Part shown: in pieces, positions 4,328 through 10,075 of the stretch
How the letters are laid out: each line of letters opens with the position of its first letter
How positions within the stretch are numbered: the stretch's first letter is position 1
Assembly: GCA_043718065.1 (NCBI GenBank)
Contig: JAYSWJ010000167.1
Coordinates: forward strand, 1-10,075
DNA length: 10,075 bases
Direction: 5' to 3'
Source of the DNA: JAAFIP01 sp043718065
GTDB taxonomy: Bacteria > Pseudomonadota > Gammaproteobacteria > Burkholderiales > Burkholderiaceae_C
The notes under the pieces: model-generated
Databases searched by the model: none
Told to the model about the DNA's origin: nothing
What the model saw: the letters and a program-made list of their open reading frames with translations, nothing else
Translations under genes and position numbers: made by a program

Positions 4328-5656
4328 ATGCTACCCATGAGCAAAGCCCCCTCCTCGCACATACCCCTAGCCGAGCAACTGCGCCCCACCAAGCTAAGCG
4401 AAGTGATAGGCCAGCAGCACCTGCTAGGCGAAGGCATGGCTCTGCGGGTGGCGTTTGAAAGTGGTGTGCCGCACAGCTGCATTTTGTGGGGCCCGCCGGG
4501 CGTGGGCAAGACCACCATTGCGCGGCTGATGGCCAGTGCGTTTGATGCGCACTTTATTACCATCAGCGCCACGCTGGGCGGCGTGAAAGACATACGCGAG
4601 GCGGTAGAACAAGCCACCGTTTGGCGCGGCATGGGGCAAAGTATGGATGGGCCGGCTACCAGTACCGGCAAACGCACCATCGTGTTCGTAGACGAAGTGC
4701 ACCGCTTCAACAAAAGCCAACAAGACGCGTTTTTGCCGCATGTAGAAAGTGGGCTGTTTACCTTTATTGGCGCCACCACCGAGAACCCCAGCTTTGAGGT
4801 GAACTCGGCGCTGCTGTCGCGCGCGGCCGTGTACGTGCTGCAGCCCCTGACACCTGCAGATTTAGAGCAAATAGTGGCTAAAACCCAAGTAAATCCTGCT
4901 CAACCAGCTATTGAAAAAGTAGCAGTAGACAAGCTGGTAGCCTATGCCGATGGTGACGCACGCCGCCTGCTCAACACGCTAGAGACGCTGTTTGTAGCGG
5001 CAGAGAAAGAGCAGATTAACCCTATTACCGACACCTGGCTAACCAAGGTGCTGGGCGAGCGCATGCGCCGCTACGACAAAGGCGGTGAGCAGTTCTACGA
5101 CACTATCAGCGCGCTGCACAAAAGCGTGCGCGGCAGCGACCCCGATGCCGCCCTGTACTGGCTGGTGCGCATGCTAGACGGCGGGGCCGAGCCTAAATAC
5201 ATGGCGCGCCGCTTAATCCGCATGGCCACCGAAGATATTGGCCTGGCCGACCCCCGCGCCCTGCAGATTGCGCTAGACGCCGCGCAGGTATATGAGCGCC
5301 TGGGCAGCCCCGAGGGCGAGCTGGCGCTGGCCGAATGTGTGGTGTATTTGGCCATTGCACCAAAAAGTAACGCAGTTTACGTAGCGTTTAACGAGGTAAA
5401 AGCCCTCATAAAAAAAGACGGCACCCTTCCTGTGCCCATGCACCTGCGCAACGCCCCCACCAAAATGATGAAAGATATGGACTGGGGCAAAGGCTACCGC
5501 TATGCGCACAACGAGGAAGGCGGCTTTGCAGCGGGCGAGACGTATTTGCCGGACGGCATGCAAGCGCAGTTTTACCGCCCTGTAGAGCGGGGCCTAGAAA
5601 TTAAAATTGCCGACAAGCTACGCGAGCTTAAAAAACTTAATCATCAGAAAAACTAA
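4328..5656 (+). CDS. rarA: Replication-associated recombination protein A (AAA+ ATPase RarA/MgsA)
   Basis: The 442-aa protein is full length for the RarA/MgsA/WRNIP1 family, clamp-loader-like AAA+ ATPases that act at stalled or gapped replication forks with SSB in the cytoplasm. Family landmarks are LAEQLRPTKLSEVIGQQHLL (14-33), Walker A GPPGVGKT (55-62), Walker B IVFVDEVHRF (118-127), GATTENPSFEVNSALLSRA (148-166; sensor 1 and arginine finger), and sensor-2 GDARRLLNTLE (around 210-220). The C-terminal tetramerisation part follows, with YDKGGEQFYDTISALHKSVR, AEPKYMARRLIRMATEDIGL and YRPVERGLEI. The start at 4328 has AAGGA 12 bp upstream; the ATG at 4337 is an alternative. Two oddities: a Comamonadaceae-type repeat motif lies in frame at 4896-4922, and the last 54 bp are duplicated at 7084-7137 beyond the next gene. 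Confidence 0.97.
   Translation: MLPMSKAPSSHIPLAEQLRPTKLSEVIGQQHLLGEGMALRVAFESGVPHSCILWGPPGVGKTTIARLMASAFDAHFITISATLGGVKDIREAVEQATVWRGMGQSMDGPATSTGKRTIVFVDEVHRFNKSQQDAFLPHVESGLFTFIGATTENPSFEVNSALLSRAAVYVLQPLTPADLEQIVAKTQVNPAQPAIEKVAVDKLVAYADGDARRLLNTLETLFVAAEKEQINPITDTWLTKVLGERMRRYDKGGEQFYDTISALHKSVRGSDPDAALYWLVRMLDGGAEPKYMARRLIRMATEDIGLADPRALQIALDAAQVYERLGSPEGELALAECVVYLAIAPKSNAVYVAFNEVKALIKKDGTLPVPMHLRNAPTKMMKDMDWGKGYRYAHNEEGGFAAGETYLPDGMQAQFYRPVERGLEIKIADKLRELKKLNHQKN
4896..4922 (-). repeat. Intragenic copy of the AATAGCTGCTT motif within rarA
   Basis: Read on the minus strand, this 27-bp stretch matches positions 324-350 and 4217-4243 of the flanking repeats at 23 of 27 bases. It shares CTGCTCAA, CAGCTATTGAA and GTAG in plus-strand order. 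It lies in frame in rarA and encodes about PAQPAIEKVA, in an AT-richer patch (4860-4930) between the ATPase core and the sensor-2 helix. It looks like an insertion of a dispersed repeat tolerated by the protein, or chance convergence. Confidence 0.55.
5603..5656 (+). repeat. Left copy of the duplicated rarA 3' end
   Basis: These are the last 54 bp of rarA including the stop codon. They recur at 7084-7137 with three substitutions (C/T, G/C, C/T). Similarity stops sharply at both ends. The two copies bracket the AAA ATPase gene as a 1,481-bp unit, like attachment sites or a duplication scar at a gene 3' end. Confidence 0.92.
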
Positions 5657-5885
5657 CGGATTTCGGCCTTATTACAGCTAGCCAGCAGTACTCACGGCCG
5701 TCCAATGCACAGGCCATTTTTTGTCTGCACAAATACTGGTAAAAGTTTGGTTCGTTTAACCGTTGATGCGGATCCATTGGCTATTTGAAAAATAGATTTG
5801 AGAATTGATATGTCGGTGCGCCGCATATTTATAGTTAATTTAATGATATTATCTATTTTTCATAAACTTAATAAAGTAAGTATAA
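5657..5885. promoter_or_regulatory. AT-rich upstream region of the ATPase gene with an inverted repeat
   Basis: The first half is mixed sequence without a gene or a clear terminator. The second half, from about 5780, is strongly AT-rich, unlike the surrounding GC-rich genes. A perfect 12-bp inverted repeat (TGAAAAATAGAT at 5786-5797, ATCTATTTTTCA at 5851-5862) flanks a small hairpin (5808-5828, ATATG...CATAT with CGG/CCG inside). TTGATA (5805-5810) and TTTATA (5828-5833), 17 bp apart, make a weak promoter candidate. The inverted repeat could be an operator or an element end. No strong Shine-Dalgarno site precedes 5886. Confidence 0.45.
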
Positions 5886-7061
5886 ATGGATCCTATCACT
5901 AATCCCTACACACCCGGTGCAGGCACGCCTCCTCGGGAATTAGCTGGCAGAGACGAGTTGCGCAACAAGGTACGGGTGTGCTTGGAGCGACTCAAAATCG
6001 GGAATTCCGCAAAAAGCCTAATTATGGTCGGCTTGCGCGGGGTTGGAAAAACGGTTTTGCTAGACAAAATGCGCTTGGATGCAGAGAACAGTGGTTTCCA
6101 CACAGTTCGCATCGAAGTACCTGAAAACAGATCTTTGCCAGCCGTGATTGCTCCTGCGCTGCGTATTGCATTACTTAGACTGAGTAAAGTCGAAGTAGCC
6201 AAAGTATTCGCCCAAAGAGCCTTGAGCGCGCTTGCTGGACTGGCAAAGTCGCTTAAAGTGAAGTATCAGGATATCGAGGTAGGGATTGATTTTGATGCGG
6301 AACCCGGCCTAGCAGACAACGGTGACCTTGAAATTGATCTTGCTGCTTTGTTCGTGGAATCGGGGATAGCAGCCCAAAAAGCTGGCACTGTTTTGGTTCT
6401 GTTCATCGATGAACTTCAATACATCAAACAAGACCAATTTGCAGCGCTGATATCAGCACTTCATCGCTGTGCCCAACAAAACCTTCCGATGGCCGTTGTT
6501 GGGGCGGGCTTGCCACAGTTGCTAAGCATCGCGGGCGAGGCGAAATCCTACTCAGAGCGCCTGTTTGACTATCCAATTGTTGACAAACTATCGCTTAGCC
6601 CTGCCACTGATGTTATCCGCAAGCCAGCAATGGCACTAGGCGTTGCGTTTGAAGACGAAGCGGTAGAAGAAATCATCAGAAAAACTGATGGCTATCCCTA
6701 TTTTCTACAGGAATGGGGCAAGCATGCTTGGGATTGTGCTGTTACATCACCCATTACAGCAACCGATATTCAGGAGGCCTCGCAACTCACCATTGCGACA
6801 TTAGATGAGAGTTTTTTCAAAGTTCGTTTGGAACGCACAACCCCATCGGAACGCAGGTATTTACGAGCCATGGCGGAATTAGGTGCTGGGCCACACCGAT
6901 CAGGCGATATTGCTCAAAAGCTGAACAAGGCAGCGACTTCGCTCGGGCCAGTTCGGGCCAGTTTGATCGGAAAAGGAATTGTTTGGAGTCCCAGCCACGG
7001 CGACACCGCATTCACAGTACCTCTTTTCCACCTGTATCTTCTTCGGACATTAAAAGATTGA
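5886..7061 (+). CDS. AAA/STAND-like ATP-binding protein inserted after rarA
   Basis: The 391-aa soluble protein belongs to the ORC/Cdc6-like AAA_16 type of ATPases. It opens with the conserved NPYTPGAGTPPRELAGRDEL (6-25), typical of a widespread stand-alone ATPase family. It has Walker A GLRGVGKT (49-56), Walker B VLVLFIDELQY (169-179), a sensor-like AVVGAGLPQL (203-212), a helical lid with DGYPYFLQEWGKHAW (268-282), and a likely C-terminal winged helix (about 318-385). ATP binding is clear; the biological role is not. Relatives are often accessory genes, and related architectures sense ligands or load onto DNA, which is inference. The start is the ATG after an AT-rich leader. Only 22 bp separate the stop from the duplicated rarA 3' end. 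The AT-rich upstream DNA and the flanking duplication suggest horizontal acquisition. Confidence 0.88.
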   Translation: MDPITNPYTPGAGTPPRELAGRDELRNKVRVCLERLKIGNSAKSLIMVGLRGVGKTVLLDKMRLDAENSGFHTVRIEVPENRSLPAVIAPALRIALLRLSKVEVAKVFAQRALSALAGLAKSLKVKYQDIEVGIDFDAEPGLADNGDLEIDLAALFVESGIAAQKAGTVLVLFIDELQYIKQDQFAALISALHRCAQQNLPMAVVGAGLPQLLSIAGEAKSYSERLFDYPIVDKLSLSPATDVIRKPAMALGVAFEDEAVEEIIRKTDGYPYFLQEWGKHAWDCAVTSPITATDIQEASQLTIATLDESFFKVRLERTTPSERRYLRAMAELGAGPHRSGDIAQKLNKAATSLGPVRASLIGKGIVWSPSHGDTAFTVPLFHLYLLRTLKD

Positions 7062-7083
7062 ATTTAAGCAGACTACGTCCGTC

Positions 7084-7137
7084 AAAATTGCCGATAAGCT
7101 ACGCGACCTTAAAAAACTTAATTATCAGAAAAACTAA
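7084..7137 (+). pseudogene. Displaced second copy of the rarA 3' end
   Basis: This 54-bp fragment matches rarA codons for roughly KIADKLRELKKLNHQKN plus the stop, with 51/54 identity to 5603-5656. It has no start codon or upstream rarA sequence, so it is non-coding debris or an attachment-site copy. It marks the right edge of the segment carrying the AAA ATPase gene. Confidence 0.92.
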
Positions 7138-7230
7138 TACAAGGCCAAAGCCGCTGATAGCGTGGAAATAACTGGGGTAAACCCCGCCCAGCGCCCTAGC
7201 GCAAACCGCCAGAGCCGCGCAGGCCTTCGC

Positions 7231-7236
7231 TACAAT
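7231..7236 (+). promoter_or_regulatory. Possible -10 element upstream of livH
   Basis: TACAAT, in the context CGCTACAATGCCC, fits a sigma-70 -10 box about 120 bp before livH. No good -35 hexamer lies 16-18 bp upstream. If it is used, the livH mRNA would have a leader of about 110 nt containing the hairpin at 7246-7289. Confidence 0.35.
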
Positions 7237-7245
7237 GCCCCCACC

Positions 7246-7289
7246 AACCCGCACGCTGCGACCACAAGTCACAAACTGGCGGGTTTTTT
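7246..7289 (+). terminator. Possible intrinsic terminator or attenuator before livH
   Basis: AACCCGC (7246-7252) pairs perfectly with GCGGGTT (7279-7285) and is followed by TTTTTT (7284-7289). The 26-nt loop is large and the stem is only 7 bp, so strength is doubtful. It could end transcription from the upstream genes. If the -10 element at 7231 is used, it would act as an attenuator in the livH leader. Confidence 0.45.
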
Positions 7290-7357
7290 GCTAGCCAAAT
7301 GCATTGCCCAATAAAGCATCACAAGTCATACTGGCTTATCGTTTTGGAGAATTATTC

Positions 7358-8287
7358 ATGGATATTTTGCTGCAACAGATCATCAACGGTCTGGTTCTTG
7401 GCAGTATGTACGCCCTAGTCGCCCTCGGCTATACCATGGTGTACGGCATTATTAACCTTATTAACTTTGCCCACGGCGAGGTACTGATGGTGGGCGCGCT
7501 GACCAGCTGGAGCGTGATTGGCATGATGAAAGAGTCTATGCCCACGGCGCCGGGCTGGGCTGTTTTGCTGCTGGCCCTGATCATTGCCTGCGTAGTGTGC
7601 GCGGCGCTGAACTTTACGATTGAAAAAGTGGCCTACCGCCCGCTGCGCAACAGCCCCCGGCTGGCCCCGCTGATCAGCGCTATTGGTATGAGCATATTGC
7701 TGCAAACGCTGGCCATGATTATCTGGAAGCCTAACTACAAGCCCTACCCTAGTATGTTGCCCACGGCACCTTACGAGATTGGCGGCGCTGTCATTACGCT
7801 AACGCAAATTATCATTTTGGCCACCACCTGTGTGGCGCTGTCGGTACTGATGTATGTGGTGCACCGCACCAGCTTGGGCCGCGCCATGCGCGCCACGGCA
7901 GAGAACCCGCGCGTGGCAGCCCTGATGGGTGTGCGCCCCGATGTCGTGATCTCGGCCACCTTTATTATTGGTGCCATTTTGGCGGCTATTGCCGGGGTGA
8001 TGTGGGCGGCCAACTACGGCACGGTAAACCACACCATGGGCTTCTTGCCGGGCCTTAAAGCCTTTACCGCTGCCGTGTTTGGTGGCATTGGTAACTTGGC
8101 CGGCGCTGTGGTAGGTGGCGTGCTGCTGGGGCTGATTGAGTCGCTAGGGGCAGGCTACTTGGGCACGTTAACAGGTGGCGTTTTAGGCAGCCATTACGTG
8201 GATATTTTGGCCTTTATCGTACTGATCATTATGCTTACCCTGCGCCCCTCGGGCCTGCTGGGTGAACGTGTGGCCGACCGCGCCTAA
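7358..8287 (+). CDS. livH: Branched-chain amino-acid ABC transporter permease LivH
   Basis: The 309-aa inner-membrane protein is the first of two permease subunits of a HAAT-family ABC importer for branched-chain amino acids or related substrates. It starts MDILLQQIINGLVLGSMYAL and continues LGYTMVYGIINLINFAHGEV, the standard LivH opening. About eight hydrophobic segments follow. The cytoplasmic coupling loop GRAMRATAENPRVAALMGV (EAA-like) contacts the ATPases. FGGIGNLAGAVVGGVLLGLIE and LRPSGLLG close the protein. The start at 7358 is chosen because GGAGA lies 7 bp upstream and homologues start here; an in-frame ATG 54 bp upstream lacks these signals. livM follows after 19 bp. Confidence 0.96.
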   Translation: MDILLQQIINGLVLGSMYALVALGYTMVYGIINLINFAHGEVLMVGALTSWSVIGMMKESMPTAPGWAVLLLALIIACVVCAALNFTIEKVAYRPLRNSPRLAPLISAIGMSILLQTLAMIIWKPNYKPYPSMLPTAPYEIGGAVITLTQIIILATTCVALSVLMYVVHRTSLGRAMRATAENPRVAALMGVRPDVVISATFIIGAILAAIAGVMWAANYGTVNHTMGFLPGLKAFTAAVFGGIGNLAGAVVGGVLLGLIESLGAGYLGTLTGGVLGSHYVDILAFIVLIIMLTLRPSGLLGERVADRA

Positions 8288-8306
8288 GCCCCCAGGAGAT
8301 ACGAAT

Positions 8307-9413
8307 ATGACAAACTGGTTTCACTCTCTCAAGGGCGCTCAGCGCACGGGCTTTATCCTACTGTGTGTGCTGGCTGCGCTGGTATTACCGCTCATAGTGC
8401 AGCAGGCAGGCAACGGCTGGGTGCGTATTTTGGACGTGGCTTTGCTGTACATCTTGCTGTCGCTGGGCCTGAACATTGTGGTGGGCAACGCAGGCCTGCT
8501 AGACCTTGGCTTTGTGGCTTTTTATGCGCTGGGTGCGTATGTGTATGCGCTGCTGGCATCGCCGCACCTGACTGATACTTTTCCTGCCATTGCGGTCATG
8601 TTCCCCGGTGGCTTGCACATGCCGCTGTGGGTGGCGGTGCCACTGGCGGCGCTGCTGGCCGGCATGCTGGGCGTGCTGCTAGGCGCGCCTACGCTGAAGC
8701 TGCGTGGTGACTATTTGGCGATTGTGACGCTGGGTTTTGGCGAGATCATTCGCGTGTTTTTAAACAACCTGGACCATCCGGTCAACATCACCAACGGCCC
8801 CAAGGGCATCAACGAGATTGACTCGATCAAAATTTTTGGTGTCGACTTAGGCCATAAATACGAAGTACTGGGCTTTACGGTGGCCAACGTGTCGCTGTAC
8901 TACTACCTGTTCTTGGCACTGGTGGTGGTGGCTATTTTCTTATGCTACCGCTTAGAAAAATCACGTATTGGCCGTGCGTGGATGGCCATCCGCGAAGACG
9001 AAATTGCGGCTAAAGCCATGGGTATTAACACCCGCAACATGAAGCTGCTGGCCTTTGGTATGGGCGCTACGGTTGGTGGTGTGTCGGGTGCGATGTTTGC
9101 GCCGTTTCAGGGCTTTGTGTCGCCCGAGTCGTTCTCGCTGATGGAGTCAGTGATGATTGTGGCGATGATTGTGCTGGGCGGCTTAGGCCATATACCAGGC
9201 GTTATTTTGGGTGCGCTTTTGCTGTCGTCTTTACCCGAAGTACTGCGCTATGTGGCTGGCCCTCTGCAGGCTATTACCGGTGGTCGTTTAGATGCATCTA
9301 TTTTGCGCCAGCTGCTGATTGCAGTGGCCATGATTAGCGTGGTGCTGCTCAAGCCCAAAGGCCTTTGGCCTTCGCCTGAGCATGGCAAGTCATTGCAAAA
9401 CGCACCTAAATAA
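8307..9413 (+). CDS. livM: Branched-chain amino-acid ABC transporter permease LivM
   Basis: The 368-aa inner-membrane protein is the second permease, which pairs with LivH to form the channel. It shows the LivM order of motifs: SLGLNIVVGNAGLLDLGFVA (N-terminal half), LKLRGDYLAIVTLGFGEIIR, coupling loop GRAWMAIREDEIAAKAMGIN, FAPFQGFVSPESFSLMESV, and VLGGLGHIPGVILGALLL with LPEVLRY near the C-terminus. Around ten hydrophobic segments are visible, and the length is normal. The start at 8307 has AGGAG 8 bp upstream, whereas the frame's earlier ATG at 8262 lies inside livH. It is separated from livG by 12 bp, and the livG Shine-Dalgarno site overlaps its stop codon. Confidence 0.96.
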   Translation: MTNWFHSLKGAQRTGFILLCVLAALVLPLIVQQAGNGWVRILDVALLYILLSLGLNIVVGNAGLLDLGFVAFYALGAYVYALLASPHLTDTFPAIAVMFPGGLHMPLWVAVPLAALLAGMLGVLLGAPTLKLRGDYLAIVTLGFGEIIRVFLNNLDHPVNITNGPKGINEIDSIKIFGVDLGHKYEVLGFTVANVSLYYYLFLALVVVAIFLCYRLEKSRIGRAWMAIREDEIAAKAMGINTRNMKLLAFGMGATVGGVSGAMFAPFQGFVSPESFSLMESVMIVAMIVLGGLGHIPGVILGALLLSSLPEVLRYVAGPLQAITGGRLDASILRQLLIAVAMISVVLLKPKGLWPSPEHGKSLQNAPK

Positions 9414-9425
9414 GGAGAACTCACT

Positions 9426-10075
9426 ATGTCAGAACCAGATACAGTTCTCAAAGTAACCGGCGTGTCTAAACGCTTTGGCGGCTTGCAAGCCTTAAGCGAT
9501 GTAGGCATTACCATCCAGCGCGGCCAGGTGTACGGCTTGATCGGCCCTAACGGTGCCGGTAAAACCACGTTTTTTAACGTGCTGACGGGCTTGTACACCC
9601 CCGACAGCGGCACGTTTGAACTGGCAGGCAAGCCCTACACCCCCAGCGCGGTGCATGAGGTGGCGAAGGCCGGTATTGCGCGCACGTTTCAAAACATTCG
9701 TTTGTTTAACGAGATGACCGCGCTAGAAAACGTCATGGTGGGCCGCCACGTGCGCACGCATGCAGGCATCATCGGCGCGATATTTCGCACTGGTGCGGCC
9801 AAAATTGAAGAGGCTGCCATTGCCAAACGCTCGCAAGAGCTGCTGGACTATGTAGGCATTGGCAAGTTTGCCGACTACAAAGCCCGCACCTTAAGCTACG
9901 GCGACCAACGCCGCCTAGAAATTGCCCGTGCACTGGCTACCGACCCACAATTGATTGCGCTAGACGAGCCTGCCGCTGGCATGAACGCCACCGAAAAGGT
10001 GATGCTGCGCGAGCTGATTGACCGCATTCGCAAAGACAACCGCACCATCTTGCTGATTGAGCACGATGTGAAACT
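9426..10075 (+). CDS. livG: Branched-chain amino-acid ABC transporter ATP-binding protein LivG (3' end beyond window)
   Basis: The first 216 codons of an ABC ATPase are present; the frame is open at the window edge, and about 40 more residues are expected. The cytoplasmic protein powers the LivHM permease. It has Walker A GPNGAGKTT (40-48), Q-loop RTFQN (86-90), signature LSYGDQRR (156-163; the LSYG variant typical of LivG), Walker B LIALDEP (176-182), D-loop AAGMN and H-loop IEHDVK (211-216). The start has AAGGAG (9412-9417) 8 bp upstream. The gene after it in such operons is usually livF, the partner ATPase; no solute-binding protein gene is seen in this window. Confidence 0.96.
   Translation, partial: MSEPDTVLKVTGVSKRFGGLQALSDVGITIQRGQVYGLIGPNGAGKTTFFNVLTGLYTPDSGTFELAGKPYTPSAVHEVAKAGIARTFQNIRLFNEMTALENVMVGRHVRTHAGIIGAIFRTGAAKIEEAAIAKRSQELLDYVGIGKFADYKARTLSYGDQRRLEIARALATDPQLIALDEPAAGMNATEKVMLRELIDRIRKDNRTILLIEHDVK

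Noticed and set aside
7174..7185. GGGGTAAACCCC hairpin as a terminator after the ATPase gene
   Set aside because: The 4-bp stem with a tight loop has no following T-run.

Overview
The window looks like a chromosomal segment of a betaproteobacterium, most likely a Comamonadaceae member (Rhodoferax/Polaromonas-like). The evidence is the liv transporter and RarA protein sequences, the GC-rich codon use of these core genes, and copies of an 'AATAGCTGCTT' motif of a kind I associate from memory with Comamonadaceae intergenic DNA. The organism call is an inference.

Region 1 (1-4327) is accessory DNA. A 245-bp direct repeat (131-375 and 4025-4268, about 89% identical by eye) brackets it, and a partial inverted copy lies at the left edge. 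Each full repeat carries a long hairpin. Between the repeats are five genes, all on the minus strand: a DUF7079 protein, a secreted excalibur-domain protein, a DUF2971 protein, a SHOCT-domain lipoprotein and a small unrecognised protein. At least two, probably three, integron attC-like recombination sites lie among or beside these genes, each at the 3' end of a gene or just upstream of the first one. No integron integrase is present, and the array's proximal side runs into rarA. I read this as a CALIN, a gene-cassette cluster lacking an integrase.

Region 2 (4328-7137) holds rarA, a replication-fork AAA+ ATPase, followed by a separate AAA/STAND-like ATPase gene with an AT-rich upstream region. 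The last 54 bp of rarA are repeated (51/54 identical) just after the second ATPase gene. That gene therefore sits in a 1,481-bp segment bounded by copies of the rarA 3' end, which looks like an integration scar. A motif from the flanking 245-bp repeat also occurs in frame inside rarA, on the opposite strand.

Region 3 (7138-10075) is a 220-bp leader followed by livH, livM and the first 216 codons of livG. These encode the two permeases and one ATPase of a branched-chain amino-acid (or related amide) ABC importer. Each gene has a good Shine-Dalgarno site and the gaps are 12-19 bp, so they form an operon that continues past the window. No tRNA, rRNA, CRISPR array or transposase gene was seen.
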